NCBI GenBank assembly: GCA_017860455.1
Contig: JAGDMF010000004.1
Span: 24,314 to 88,313 of the forward strand
DNA from: Bacteroidota bacterium
GTDB lineage: Bacteria; Bacteroidota; Bacteroidia; Bacteroidales; WCHB1-69
Direction of reading: 5' to 3'
DNA length: 64,000 nt
The translations under genes were made by a program, and so were the position numbers. Positions 7,357-16,480 of the stretch are shown piece after piece. The notes under the pieces are model-generated. The model was not told the origin of the DNA. It did no database searches and worked only from the letters and a program-made list of their open reading frames with translations. Every line of letters begins with the position of its first letter. Positions within the stretch are counted from its first letter, which is position 1.

Positions 7357-9816
7357 TTATCGTAGTTTTGCTCCACACTCACGATCAAATGCGGAGATCA
7401 GTTTGTTCATAATTTTATTAATCTCTTCTTCAGTAAACGTTTTTTCCTGATGCTGTAAAACGAAATTTAATGCATAAGATTTTTTATTACTGTCAATTTT
7501 ATCTCCTTCATAGACATCAAACAGAGATACTTTTTTTAATTTAGAACCACCTGCTTTGTAAGCAATTTGTTCTAAAATATCGTAAGTGATGTTTTTATCC
7601 AACACTAATGCTAAATCTCTCTTAACGGTTGGATAAGAAGGTATATTTTTGTATTGAACAATTTGGTTAGTCGCTATGTTTTGAAATAATTTGAAATGAA
7701 ACTCAGCATAAAAAACCGGTTTTTTAATATCAAATGGTTTCAAAACCTTTGGATGTATCTGCCCGAATTGAACCAAAACCTGATTCTCATATTTGTAAAT
7801 CAGATGTTCTAAGAAATAAGGATGTTCGATAGTCTCTAAAGTTATTTCAGAAGAAGGGAAATTTACTTTTGCAAAAATATTATGAATTATATTTTTCAAG
7901 TAAAAGAAATCTACATCAACACTTTTTTGGTACCATGAGCTTTCCAGTCTTTCTCCGGTAAGCCAAATTGCAAACTCATCCTTTTCAACATATCGTTGCG
8001 TTACATCATCCCCTTTTTGAGTTTCCGGATTAAAATGATAGGTTTTCCCAAATTCAAAAAGCTGTAAATTTATATTACGGGTATTCGTGTTTCTAATGAT
8101 TGTTTCAAGTCCTGAAAACAACATCGTTTGTCTCATCGCATTCAAATCGCTACTTAATGGATTCACTAAGTCAATGCGCTCTTTTTCATTGATGAAATCG
8201 AACATTTCAGCATAACGACCGGAAGTAATTGAATTATTCATCACTTCATAAAATCCATTACCCACCAAATACTGAGAAATCAATAATTGCATTTGAGACA
8301 ATGATGATTCCGCTTTTTTGTTAGGGGTATAATATAGTTTTTCCGGGATCTCCACATTATTATACCCATAAACTCTGAGAATATCTTCGATTAAGTCAAC
8401 AGGTCTGGTGATATCCGATTTATTCAAAGGAACAGTGACCAATAGGTGTTCTCCATCAACATGTGAAATTTCAAAACCTAATGATACTAAGATATTAGAG
8501 ATTGTATTCAAATCAATATATTTTCCAATCAACTTTTCAACTTCAGAAACAGAAAGAGTAATAGTTGGTCTTTCAATCTCTGTAGGGTAAATATCAATAA
8601 TTTCTGATACTAAACTACCTCCGGCAATATCCTGAATTAAATTGGCCGCTCTTTTAATGGCATAAACCGTAATTTCAGGGTCACAACCTCTTTCAAAGCG
8701 GAAAGAAGCATCTGTTTTAAGATTATGTCTTTTGGATGTTTTTCTGACGGAAACAGGATTAAAATAGGCACTTTCAATAAAAATGTTTTTTGTTTTTGAA
8801 GTAACCCCGGAATGTAACCCGCCGTAAACACCGGCTATACACATTCCCTCTTTTTGATTGCAAATCATCAAATCCTCTTCGTGCAATTTAACCTCATTCC
8901 CATCTAATGTGATGAATGGAGTTCCATTTGGGAGATTTTTAACTACTATTTTGTTTCCTATAATAAAATCACTGTCAAAAGCATGAAGTGGTTGACCAAT
9001 TTCAAACATCACATATTGCGTAATATCCACTATGTTATTGACAGGTCTAATTCCTATTGATTTGAGTCTGTTTTGGAGCCATTCAGGGGAATCGGTTACA
9101 TTAACATTTTCAAAACAAAGTCCGGTATATCGGGGACAAGCAGCATGATTTTCAATATCAATACTAACTTTGTGGTTTTTTGAAGTGGGAATAATATCTG
9201 TTGTACTGGGTAAAAGTAATTGAGAACAGGAAATATTGTTTTGTTTGAGTACCGCAAAAAGATCTCTGGCAACCCCAAAATGGGAAGTGGCATCACTTCT
9301 GTTTGGGGTAATTCCAATTTCAAAAATATAATCGTTCTCAATTTTGAAATAATCAGATGCTAAAGTTCCCACAACAACATTTTCCGGAAGAACCATAATA
9401 CCATCGTGTGAATGTCCAACTCCCATTTCATCTTCAGCACAAATCATCCCTTCAGAAGCACAACCTCTAATTTTTGATTTTTTAATCACAAATGAGGAAT
9501 CTTCTGAATATATTGTTGTTCCAATGGTTGCTACCACTACTTTCTGACCCGCTTTCACATTTGCAGCGCCACAAACAATATTTAATGGAGTATTTTCTCC
9601 AATATTCACTGTAGTGACATGTAAATGGTCAGAATCCGGATGATCTTCACATGTTAATACTTCACCGATCACAAAACCTTTTAATCCACCTTTTATGGTT
9701 TCAAATAGTTCAATCGATTCCACTTCTAAACCACAACTGGTAAGCATTTTTCCTGTTTCTTCAGGATCTAAATGAAAAGAGATGTACTGTTTGAGCCAAT
9801 TGAATGAAATCTTCAT
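7357..9816 (-). CDS. pheT: Phenylalanine-tRNA ligase beta subunit
   Basis: Large subunit of the alpha2-beta2 phenylalanyl-tRNA synthetase; it carries tRNA anticodon contacts and the editing site. The chosen start gives MKISFNWLKQYI, the family N-terminus, and 819 residues. Domains in order: EMAP-type tRNA-binding domain (about 40-155, with PDSDHLHVTTVN), B3/B4 editing domain (about 210-390), B5 domain (about 405-475), catalytic-like core, and the C-terminal anticodon-binding FDX-ACB domain (about 725-819, with YPTVKRDLALVLD). A reading frame extends 22 codons further upstream, but it reaches into the promoter and is not conserved. pheS is not nearby. It heads the pheT-ribF-topA run. Confidence 0.95.
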   Translation of the reverse strand: MKISFNWLKQYISFHLDPEETGKMLTSCGLEVESIELFETIKGGLKGFVIGEVLTCEDHPDSDHLHVTTVNIGENTPLNIVCGAANVKAGQKVVVATIGTTIYSEDSSFVIKKSKIRGCASEGMICAEDEMGVGHSHDGIMVLPENVVVGTLASDYFKIENDYIFEIGITPNRSDATSHFGVARDLFAVLKQNNISCSQLLLPSTTDIIPTSKNHKVSIDIENHAACPRYTGLCFENVNVTDSPEWLQNRLKSIGIRPVNNIVDITQYVMFEIGQPLHAFDSDFIIGNKIVVKNLPNGTPFITLDGNEVKLHEEDLMICNQKEGMCIAGVYGGLHSGVTSKTKNIFIESAYFNPVSVRKTSKRHNLKTDASFRFERGCDPEITVYAIKRAANLIQDIAGGSLVSEIIDIYPTEIERPTITLSVSEVEKLIGKYIDLNTISNILVSLGFEISHVDGEHLLVTVPLNKSDITRPVDLIEDILRVYGYNNVEIPEKLYYTPNKKAESSLSQMQLLISQYLVGNGFYEVMNNSITSGRYAEMFDFINEKERIDLVNPLSSDLNAMRQTMLFSGLETIIRNTNTRNINLQLFEFGKTYHFNPETQKGDDVTQRYVEKDEFAIWLTGERLESSWYQKSVDVDFFYLKNIIHNIFAKVNFPSSEITLETIEHPYFLEHLIYKYENQVLVQFGQIHPKVLKPFDIKKPVFYAEFHFKLFQNIATNQIVQYKNIPSYPTVKRDLALVLDKNITYDILEQIAYKAGGSKLKKVSLFDVYEGDKIDSNKKSYALNFVLQHQEKTFTEEEINKIMNKLISAFDRECGAKLR

Positions 9817-9871
9817 ATATCTTTTGTTTAGTTTTTTTATCTTTGTTTTAGACGAGATTAAAATCGAACCG

Positions 9872-9879
9872 CAAAAATA
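9872..9879 (-). promoter_or_regulatory. -7 promoter element for pheT
   Basis: TATTTTTG on the minus strand matches TAnnTTTG, 56 bases upstream of the chosen pheT ATG. Its position inside the upstream extension of the frame supports the shorter start. Confidence 0.55.
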
Positions 9880-10012
9880 CAATATTATTATATTTTTAAT
9901 ATTACATTTTTTACTTTTTTTATAAAAAAATTGTTTAAGGATTGTAATTATATCTTATCTATCAATAAATCAAATAAATAACGTTACTAAAATAAAATAA
10001 ATCACACTTCCA

Positions 10013-10146
10013 TTCACCTATCACCTGTCCCCTGTTACCTGTCACCTGTCACCTGTCACCTATCACCTATCACCTATCACCTGTCACCTGTCACTTATTA
10101 CCTGTTACCTATCACCTGTCACCTGTTACCTGTCACCTGTCACCTT
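10013..10146. repeat. Tandem array of 7-nt TCACCTG units, overlapping the 3' end of rnpA
   Basis: About eighteen tandem copies of a 7-nt unit (TCACCTG with variants TCACCTA, TTACCTG, TTACCTA). It fills the gap between pheT and rnpA, and the rnpA stop codon (10126-10128) lies inside it. The 9817-10012 part of the gap is AT-rich with the pheT promoter and nothing else I recognise. Related words (TACCTGTTACCTATTACTT) recur at 49460 and 51745. Confidence 0.92.
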
Positions 10147-10557
10147 ATCCTTCGCCTTTAGCCTTTCCAAAATCTGAACTACACTTTTTTCAATCTCAAA
10201 ATAGGGCAGGATCTCTTTAGATATAAAAACAAGAATAATCTGTATTTTTTTATTTTGATTAAAATGAGTGTCACAATAAACCGATTTATTGTGTAATCTG
10301 TAAGCTTCTTTGGTTCTTCGTTTAATGAGATTTCTGAAAACAGCCTTTTTAAATAGTCGTTTGGAAACACTTACGGTCATTTGATTCCAATCGACTTCAG
10401 ATTTTTTATCACTAATAAAATAGTAACATTTAAATGGGTAAACAAAAATGGTTTGGTTTTGGTCAATAATTGACTGTATCTCCTTTTTTGAACAAAGTCT
10501 TTCGGCTTTTACAAATGTTTTTGGGGAGCATTTCAAATTATCGTCTTCTTGTTGCAT
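10126..10557 (-). CDS. rnpA: Ribonuclease P protein component
   Basis: Basic protein subunit of RNase P, which removes 5' leaders from tRNA precursors. The family signature is KKAVFRNLIKRRTKEAYR (about residues 70-87), a variant of the RNR motif, followed by the ILVFISK strand. Length is 143 residues, slightly long. The last eleven or so residues (AKDKVTGDR) are not conserved family sequence: they are encoded by the tandem array downstream, which also supplies the stop codon. The gene overlaps the 3' end of hemD by 20 bases, so the two are probably co-transcribed. No ydiD/yidD-type gene follows. Confidence 0.9.
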   Translation of the reverse strand: MQQEDDNLKCSPKTFVKAERLCSKKEIQSIIDQNQTIFVYPFKCYYFISDKKSEVDWNQMTVSVSKRLFKKAVFRNLIKRRTKEAYRLHNKSVYCDTHFNQNKKIQIILVFISKEILPYFEIEKSVVQILERLKAKDKVTGDR

Positions 10558-11302
10558 GTTCTTTCAAGAAGTGATCAAGCGCAACATTTATAGAGGGTGC
10601 TTCCTTTGTAGGAGCTTCAACATGTAAAGTCCATCCTTCATTTTTTACCGCTTCACAAGCGGCAATTCCTAATGCTCCAAATGCTTTTTCTCCTTGAACA
10701 AAATCGGGAAAATTGGTTTTTAACGAATGGATACCGGAAGGACTAAAAAATACAATCAAATCATATTTATCTAAATCAACATCAGTTTTTAAATCTGCCG
10801 GAATTGTATTAAAAACGACTGCTTGATTGTATTCTATGGCGTGTTTTTGAAAAAAATCAGTAAAGTGAGTTCCCATTCCATCTGCACCACAAGGTATTAA
10901 AAATTGTAAATCTTTGTTTTTTAACAATAGATCAAAAATACCGGAAGGATTATTGTTTTTGGCAAAGAAAATTTTTCTTTTGCGATAAGGAATATATTTT
11001 TGAAGATAATGAGCAATCTGATCGGTAATACAGAAATATTTCATGGATTCAGGAATCTCAATCCTTAAATCTTTAACCAAATTGAAAAAATGATCAATCG
11101 TGGTTGTGCTTGCAAAAACAATAGCAGAATGACTTAAAATATTAATTTTTGATTTTCTGAAGTCAATTGCTTGCACACTCTCGATTTTAAAAAATTTGTA
11201 AAAATCAATATTGATGCTATATTTTTTCTTCAACTCAGCATAAGGAGATTTTTCAAAATCAACCGGTGCAATTTGTGAAATTAAGATGTTTTTAATTTTC
11301 AT
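10538..11302 (-). CDS. hemD: Uroporphyrinogen-III synthase
   Basis: Cyclises hydroxymethylbilane to uroporphyrinogen III in the tetrapyrrole pathway (haem, or corrinoids in an anaerobe). The 254 residues show the two-lobed HemD pattern: VFASTTTIDHFF (near 62-73), FCITDQIAHYL, the inter-lobe hinge, LIPCGADGMGTHF, and the FFSPSGIHSL motif near 185, with ALGIAACEAVKNEGW toward the end. HemD sequences diverge strongly, but these motifs and the adjoining DUF4271 gene match the usual Bacteroidota arrangement. Cofactor link: a corrinoid-dependent aminomutase subunit (kamE) and a B12-binding radical SAM protein occur in this window. Confidence 0.85.
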   Translation of the reverse strand: MKIKNILISQIAPVDFEKSPYAELKKKYSINIDFYKFFKIESVQAIDFRKSKINILSHSAIVFASTTTIDHFFNLVKDLRIEIPESMKYFCITDQIAHYLQKYIPYRKRKIFFAKNNNPSGIFDLLLKNKDLQFLIPCGADGMGTHFTDFFQKHAIEYNQAVVFNTIPADLKTDVDLDKYDLIVFFSPSGIHSLKTNFPDFVQGEKAFGALGIAACEAVKNEGWTLHVEAPTKEAPSINVALDHFLKEHATRRR

Positions 11303-11333
11303 TTTTTAGCACATTTAAATCATTCATTTTCAA

Positions 11334-12056
11334 TTATTTATTTAATTGTATCATCAGTTTAATGATTATTAAATAAGGTAGAATTTCAAGAGTGCAAAAA
11401 TATATAAAAAATTGAAACAAATGAATCCTTTTTGGATTAATAGTAAAAATATTAAAGTAAGTAATTGAAAATGTGATTGATATAAACGGAATAGATAATA
11501 ACATCAATTTCCAATATCCGGAATATAACGATAATGGAATTAAAATCATAAATCCAATGGCATTCGTAAATTGAAGAAGTAATTTATACAAAACGTATTG
11601 TGAAAATTCCTCTTTATAATCAAACATCTGAAAATATAGATATGAAAATAGTTTTTTTATTAAAAAGTCAATGATAACTAAAAATAAAATTACTCCAATA
11701 AGAAGGTATGGATCTAAGAAATTAAAAAGTTTTGGGAAATAATACTGAACAATGAGGTATAAAAATAGGGTTTCAACTATAAAAATGATCAAGTGAACCC
11801 AAATAAATAGGTTTTTATTGGCTAATTTACCCTCTCTTAAAAGTTGAGAAAGATGTCTTTTTGAGAATAAAGAGGTTAAAAGTAATGTAAACCGTTGTTT
11901 GTATGTGGCATATAAAATAGTGATCCCAACAAGAGCAATTAAAAGTATAGATGTGGTTATAGTATGGTTTTCACTAATGTAAACAAGAGAGTTCCCGGAA
12001 AGTTGTTCACGGGAACTCTCAAATACGTTCCACTGGTTTATGGCTAAAAGATTCAA
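11334..12056 (-). CDS. DUF4271 integral membrane protein
   Basis: A 240-residue protein with about six predicted transmembrane segments (for example ITTSILLIALVGITILYA, LFIWVHLIIFIVETLFLYL, LIGVILFLVIIDFLI and FMILIPLSLYSGYW). Size, topology and position directly upstream of hemD match the Bacteroidota DUF4271 family, whose function is unknown. The start is preceded by the T9SS gene stop only ten bases away, so it may be translated from a shared transcript. No catalytic motif is visible. Confidence 0.75.
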   Translation of the reverse strand: MNLLAINQWNVFESSREQLSGNSLVYISENHTITTSILLIALVGITILYATYKQRFTLLLTSLFSKRHLSQLLREGKLANKNLFIWVHLIIFIVETLFLYLIVQYYFPKLFNFLDPYLLIGVILFLVIIDFLIKKLFSYLYFQMFDYKEEFSQYVLYKLLLQFTNAIGFMILIPLSLYSGYWKLMLLSIPFISITFSITYFNIFTINPKRIHLFQFFIYFCTLEILPYLIIIKLMIQLNK

Positions 12057-12066
12057 AATAAAATAT

Positions 12067-12798
12067 TTATTTTACAATCAATTTCTTAGTTACTATTGCT
12101 TTACCTTCATTTTCGATAGAGTAAAAATAGATGCCGGGATTATAATTTTCTAAAGATATGGACAATTTATTATTGTTACCAATTAATTCTTTTGTGATAA
12201 CAGAACCGGTAATACTTCTTATAACCAATAAAGCTTCAGGACTTAAATTGGCAATATTGTGTTCAAAAGTAACTTTTGTTGTAGCAGGATTTGGAAAAGC
12301 ATTCAAATTTCCTAAAGTTGCATTTTCTGAAACAGCAACATCTCTACTATCTAAATGAATATAGAAATTGGTTTCAATTGTTGGGGTTGTTTGATCAAAC
12401 AATTTAAATTTTAAAAGAGAAATATCTCTACCTCCATTTGGATTGTAATATAAATGAAAAGCCTGATCTCCGAAAGCAGCATGAGAGAAATTTTCTCCGG
12501 CATTAATCATTTGAGGAAATGTACTAACATTACCCTCTAAACAAGACTCTCCAAAACAAAACTGAGTTGTGGCACCCGATAATAATAATATTGGATCTCT
12601 TACAACCATGATTCCTAATTGTTGACTTGTTGTGTTTTCAATATCAATATAATAGGTGTCGTTGCTATTTAAAAACCGTGGTTTTACAAATATGGTGTCA
12701 TTATTGTCATAAATTGCTCCGTTATATCTGATTACCAGATCTTGAGAAAAACCGGTCATGATGACAAATAGGAATAAAATGGATAATATTTTTTTCAT
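12067..12798 (-). CDS. Secreted protein with T9SS type A sorting domain
   Basis: A 243-residue exported protein. Residues 1-18 form a signal peptide (MKKILSILFLFVIMTGFS). The middle (20-155) is a beta-rich domain containing one Cys pair (FCFGESCLEG) and is not assigned to a family. The C-terminal 75 residues are a type IX secretion sorting domain: NAFPNPATTKVTFEH, a VIRSITGSVI strand, NYNPGIYFYSIE and the terminal KKLIVK. It should be delivered through the outer membrane to the surface or medium. It has its own TAnnTTTG promoter, and DUF4271 and hemD follow closely. Confidence 0.82.
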   Translation of the reverse strand: MKKILSILFLFVIMTGFSQDLVIRYNGAIYDNNDTIFVKPRFLNSNDTYYIDIENTTSQQLGIMVVRDPILLLSGATTQFCFGESCLEGNVSTFPQMINAGENFSHAAFGDQAFHLYYNPNGGRDISLLKFKLFDQTTPTIETNFYIHLDSRDVAVSENATLGNLNAFPNPATTKVTFEHNIANLSPEALLVIRSITGSVITKELIGNNNKLSISLENYNPGIYFYSIENEGKAIVTKKLIVK

Positions 12799-12834
12799 AA
12801 TAGATTATTTTTTTTAAGTTTAATATATAGACTG

Positions 12835-12842
12835 CAAAATTA
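12835..12842 (-). promoter_or_regulatory. -7 promoter element for the T9SS protein
   Basis: TAATTTTG on the minus strand matches TAnnTTTG and lies 37 bases upstream of the start codon. Confidence 0.5.
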
Positions 12843-12861
12843 CTAAAAAATTAAATGGAAT

Positions 12862-13560
12862 TTAAAGATTGTACCATATTTTTTTAAAATGATCTCCCAG
12901 TGGTTCTGCAATAATTTCTATAGGAACCTGAGTTATGGGGTGTTCAAATGCGATTCTTCTAGCATGTAAGCATATTGAAGCATCAGGATTGGGTCGTTTG
13001 GCTCCATATTTTAGATCACCCTTAATAATGCAACCAATAGTAGATAATTGTACTCTGATTTGATGATGTCTTCCTGTAAACAATTCCACTTCTAGCATGG
13101 TGTATTTTTGACTATGACCAATCACAGTATAATGTAATTCAGCTCTTAAATAACCCTCTTCCGGTTGATCTTTTGCAAAACTTCTGTTTAATTTTTCATT
13201 TTTTTTCAAATAATGAACGAGCTTTTGAGATTCTTTTTGTGGGGGTTGCTCCACAATAGCCCAGTAAATTTTTGAGATTTTTCTATCTTTGATCAACTTA
13301 CCCATTCGGGACAATCCTTTGGATGTTTTAGTAAAAATGATTGCCCCGCTTACTGGTCTGTCTAATCTGTGAATAGAACCACAAAAAACATTCCCCGGTT
13401 TATTATATTTTACCTTTAAATATTCCCTCACTTTTTCAACTAAGGGTGTATCTCCCGTTTTATCTTCTTGTACTACCTCCCCGACAATTTTATTGATGAT
13501 AATCAAATGGTTATCTTCATACAAAACCCGGGGACCAATCTCTTCTAAAATCGAATTCAT
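12862..13560 (-). CDS. RluA-family 23S/tRNA pseudouridine synthase
   Basis: Isomerises uridine to pseudouridine in structured RNA. The catalytic Asp is D67 in GSIHRLDRPVSG, followed by the family strands (TMLEVELFTGRHHQIRVQLS near 154-173). The 232-residue protein starts directly with the catalytic domain and has no S4 domain, like the RluC/RluA-minus subgroup common in Bacteroidota. It lies three bases downstream of panB and is presumably co-transcribed. The target nucleotide cannot be told from the sequence. A second, S4-containing RluD-like gene lies at 35268. Confidence 0.88.
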   Translation of the reverse strand: MNSILEEIGPRVLYEDNHLIIINKIVGEVVQEDKTGDTPLVEKVREYLKVKYNKPGNVFCGSIHRLDRPVSGAIIFTKTSKGLSRMGKLIKDRKISKIYWAIVEQPPQKESQKLVHYLKKNEKLNRSFAKDQPEEGYLRAELHYTVIGHSQKYTMLEVELFTGRHHQIRVQLSTIGCIIKGDLKYGAKRPNPDASICLHARRIAFEHPITQVPIEIIAEPLGDHFKKIWYNL

Positions 13561-13563
13561 TTT

Positions 13564-14385
13564 CTAATATTGCTCTTTTTCGTTAGGGAATTCACATGTT
13601 TTGACATCATTAATGTAATTGGATACCGAATCAATGATCTCCTTGCTTAAATTATGATATCTTCTTAAAAAACGGGGTGAGAACTGTAAACTATAACCCA
13701 TCATGTCGTGGAAAACCAATACCTGACCACTGGTATGAGGACCGGCTCCAATCCCAATCGTTGGGATGCTGATCGTGTCAGTTACTTTTTTTGCTAAATC
13801 AGCAGGAATTTTTTCCAGTACAATCGCAAAACACCCATGTTGTTCTAGTATCTGAGCATCATTTAATATTTTTTCAGATTCTTTTTCGGTAGTGCCTCTG
13901 ACGGTATAGGTTCCATATTGATTGATAGACTGAGGCATCAATCCTAAGTGTCCCATTACAGGAATACCCGCAGATAAAATCCGGTCAATGCTTTCTGAAA
14001 TTTCAACTCCACCTTCCATTTTAACTGCGTCGGCTCCTGATTCCTTCATTATTCTGATAGCAGATGCTAATGCTTCTTTAGAATTACCCTGATAGGTTCC
14101 GAAAGGCATATCTACAACAACAAGGGCTCTTTCAACAGCTCTGACAACAGATGAAGCATGATATATCATCTCATTCAATGTAATAGGTAAGGTAGTTTTA
14201 TATCCTGCCATCACATTGGCCGCAGAATCACCAACTAATATTACGTCAATTTTTGCCTGATCTAATAATCTTGCATTGGAATAATCATAAGCTGTCAACA
14301 TGGCAATTTTTTCACCTTCGTTACGCATCTTTCTAAGAAGATTTGTAGTAACTTTTGATACATTTGTTGATAAATATTGTGTCAT
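13564..14385 (-). CDS. panB: 3-methyl-2-oxobutanoate hydroxymethyltransferase
   Basis: First committed enzyme of pantothenate (CoA) synthesis: transfers a hydroxymethyl group from 5,10-methylene-tetrahydrofolate to alpha-ketoisovalerate, with a divalent metal. Motifs: MLTAYDYSNARL, VGDSAANVMAGYKTT (metal-binding Asp in VGDS), DMPFGTYQ, VKMEGG, the catalytic Glu region FAIVLEKIPADLA and IGIGAGPHTSGQVLVFHDMMG. Length 273 is normal. panC and panD are not in the window. Neighbours are cstA upstream (11 bases) and the pseudouridine synthase downstream. Confidence 0.95.
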   Translation of the reverse strand: MTQYLSTNVSKVTTNLLRKMRNEGEKIAMLTAYDYSNARLLDQAKIDVILVGDSAANVMAGYKTTLPITLNEMIYHASSVVRAVERALVVVDMPFGTYQGNSKEALASAIRIMKESGADAVKMEGGVEISESIDRILSAGIPVMGHLGLMPQSINQYGTYTVRGTTEKESEKILNDAQILEQHGCFAIVLEKIPADLAKKVTDTISIPTIGIGAGPHTSGQVLVFHDMMGYSLQFSPRFLRRYHNLSKEIIDSVSNYINDVKTCEFPNEKEQY

Positions 14386-14396
14386 TTTTTAAATAT

Positions 14397-15848
14397 TTAA
14401 TGAATAAATATGTTCTTTTTAAATCTTTTTTTCCATACCCAGAAAAGTATGGTGATGGAGTTGGTGATTCCAAATCCTAAACTATATGATAAAACAGGAT
14501 TTAATCCAAATCCCTGATTTTGAACAATAAAAATAAATGTTGATGTGACCATGGTCATAAAAATGGCCGGAATGAAAGTGATCCAGTAAAACTTATTTTC
14601 TAAAACCAAATAAACACTTGAAGCCCAAAGTGTTACCATTGCTAAAAATTGATTTCCCCATGCAAAATAGCGCCAGATAATGTCAAAACCTTGTTTGTCT
14701 GTGATACTCCATACTAAAATTACGATAGAAACTAAAAAAATCGGAATCGAAATGATAAGTCTGTTTTTCATCGATTTTTGTTCAAAATGAAAAAGTTCTG
14801 CAATCATGATCCTTCCCATCCGAAAGGCAGTATCTCCAGTTGTTATAGGAGCAAAAATGACACCTAAAACAGCGAGAACTGCTCCAATTCTCCCCATCCA
14901 GGTTTGAGTTATTAATTGAACTACTAAAGTTGGATTACCATCCACGAATAACGCTTTCCCTGCCTCATTGTGATGGAAAAAATAAGTGGCAGCAGCTGCC
15001 CATATCAAAGCAACGATCCCTTCGGTAATCATAGCCCCAAAAAAAACAGGATGCCCTTGCTTTTCATTAGTCATACACCTCGACATTAAAGTGGATTGTG
15101 TTGAATGAAAGCCACTTATTGCGCCACAGGCAATAGTGATAAACATAATAGGGAAAATGGGATTTCCGGTTTTTTGAGGATGCTGGTTTCCTAATCCATC
15201 CCAAAATTCAGGAAGTTCAGGTTGAAAATAGAAAATACTGAATAGTATTCCTAACGCCATAATCAATAAAAAAACGCCAAAAATAGGATATATTTTGCCA
15301 ATGATTTTATCGATTGGAAGTAATGTAGCTAATAAATAATAAATAAAAATGACAATTATCCAGAAGGTTAAATTGAAAAAATCTGGAGTAATAGTTGTTA
15401 ATAGCTGCGCTGGTCCGGATACAAAAACAACACCAACCAAAATAGTGAGAACAATCATAAATATTCTCATAAATTCCCGTACAAATTTCCCAAGATACAA
15501 TCCATGAATTTCAGGAAGTGTTTCCCCATTTTTACGCAGTGAAATCATCCCGGGAATGTAATCATGAACAGCCCCGATGAAAACAGACCCCAATGTGATC
15601 CATAAAAATGAAGCAGTTCCATACTTGGCACCCATAATCGCTCCAAAAATGGGTCCTAATCCTGCAATATTCAAAAACTGAATAATGAAAATCTTATACC
15701 CTTTCATGGGGATAAAATCAACCCCATCTTTTAATCTAAAAGCCGGAGTTACATTTGTTTTTTCGATTTTAAATATCTTTTCAACAACTTTTCCGTATAC
15801 AAAATAGCCAACAATCAAGAAAACTAAACATCCAATAAATGAGATCAT
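14397..15848 (-). CDS. cstA: CstA-family carbon starvation / peptide or pyruvate transporter
   Basis: Polytopic inner membrane protein of the CstA family, linked to peptide and pyruvate uptake during carbon limitation. The family motifs are present: FIPMKGYKIFIIQFLNIAGLGPIFGA (near 46-71), the GSVFIGAVHDYIPGMISLR loop, ISGFHSTQSTLMSRC near 245 and APITTGDTAFRMGR near 335. About thirteen transmembrane segments are visible. At 483 residues it is the shorter form found in Bacteroidota and Firmicutes (the E. coli protein is about 700). It has its own promoter 24 bases upstream and leads panB and the pseudouridine synthase. Confidence 0.88.
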   Translation of the reverse strand: MISFIGCLVFLIVGYFVYGKVVEKIFKIEKTNVTPAFRLKDGVDFIPMKGYKIFIIQFLNIAGLGPIFGAIMGAKYGTASFLWITLGSVFIGAVHDYIPGMISLRKNGETLPEIHGLYLGKFVREFMRIFMIVLTILVGVVFVSGPAQLLTTITPDFFNLTFWIIVIFIYYLLATLLPIDKIIGKIYPIFGVFLLIMALGILFSIFYFQPELPEFWDGLGNQHPQKTGNPIFPIMFITIACGAISGFHSTQSTLMSRCMTNEKQGHPVFFGAMITEGIVALIWAAAATYFFHHNEAGKALFVDGNPTLVVQLITQTWMGRIGAVLAVLGVIFAPITTGDTAFRMGRIMIAELFHFEQKSMKNRLIISIPIFLVSIVILVWSITDKQGFDIIWRYFAWGNQFLAMVTLWASSVYLVLENKFYWITFIPAIFMTMVTSTFIFIVQNQGFGLNPVLSYSLGFGITNSITILFWVWKKRFKKNIFIH

Positions 15849-15871
15849 AAATTACTTCTTTTTTAGACCCG

Positions 15872-15879
15872 CAAAGATA
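15872..15879 (-). promoter_or_regulatory. -7 promoter element for cstA
   Basis: TATCTTTG on the minus strand matches TAnnTTTG; the start codon follows 24 bases later, so the leader is short. Confidence 0.55.
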
Positions 15880-15936
15880 TAGCTTTTTGTTGTATTCATT
15901 AATATAGTTATACTTAAAAATTCAGTATATTTTCAG

Positions 15937-15944
15937 TATATTTG
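15937..15944 (+). promoter_or_regulatory. -7 promoter element for yqeY
   Basis: TATATTTG matches TAnnTTTG. A partial second copy (CAGTATATTTTCAG) lies 14 bases upstream. The leader to the yqeY ATG is about 70 nt. Confidence 0.55.
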
Positions 15945-16022
15945 CAGTTCTGAAAATCAGATCATAATACTACTCGGTGATCGGGTGTTTTTTGTTTTTA
16001 AATAATTGTAAATTAATATTAT

Positions 16023-16472
16023 ATGAGTTTAGAAGAGAAAATTAATGAGGATATCAAAAAAGCAATGTTAGCTAAAGAAAAAGAAAAATTAAATGCTTTA
16101 AGAGCCATTAAAGCAGCCATTCTTTTATTGAAAACTTCAGGTGAAAATGTTGTAATTACTGAAGAAATGGAGTTCAAAACACTTCAAAAGTTAGCGAAAC
16201 AAAGAAGAGACTCTGCCGAATTGTATCTGGCTCAAAACCGCGAAGATCTTTATACAGAAGAGATCACTCAACTCACTTTTATTAATGAATATTTGCCAAA
16301 ATTACTCTCAGCAGAAGAAATTCTACAACAAGTTACAGTTATAGCTGAACAGAATTCGATTACTGATGTTAAGGAAATGGGTAAATTAATGGGTTTATGC
16401 TCCAAATCAATGGCCGGAAAAGCTGATAATAAAGTGATTTCTGAAGTTGTGAAATCCTTTTTATCCAAATAA
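16023..16472 (+). CDS. yqeY: YqeY / GatB C-terminal-like protein
   Basis: A 149-residue free-standing GatB/YqeY domain protein. It is wholly helical, with the family opening LEEKINEDIKKAMLAKEK and the motif ALRAIKAAILL, then the C-terminal three-helix part with EYLPKLLSAEEI and DVKEMGKLMG. It resembles the tRNA-binding tail of the amidotransferase GatB, but its own role is not established. It starts a plus-strand run with an M28 peptidase and guaA. Confidence 0.85.
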   Translation: MSLEEKINEDIKKAMLAKEKEKLNALRAIKAAILLLKTSGENVVITEEMEFKTLQKLAKQRRDSAELYLAQNREDLYTEEITQLTFINEYLPKLLSAEEILQQVTVIAEQNSITDVKEMGKLMGLCSKSMAGKADNKVISEVVKSFLSK

Positions 16473-16480
16473 AGTATCTC

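Noticed and set aside
7353..7388. Upstream start for the ribF-like gene
   Set aside because: It would overlap pheT by 32 bases and add residues without similarity to RibF; the ATG four bases after the pheT stop fits better.
10013..10146. Possible CRISPR array
   Set aside because: The units are 7-nt and directly joined, with no spacers and no cas gene in the window.
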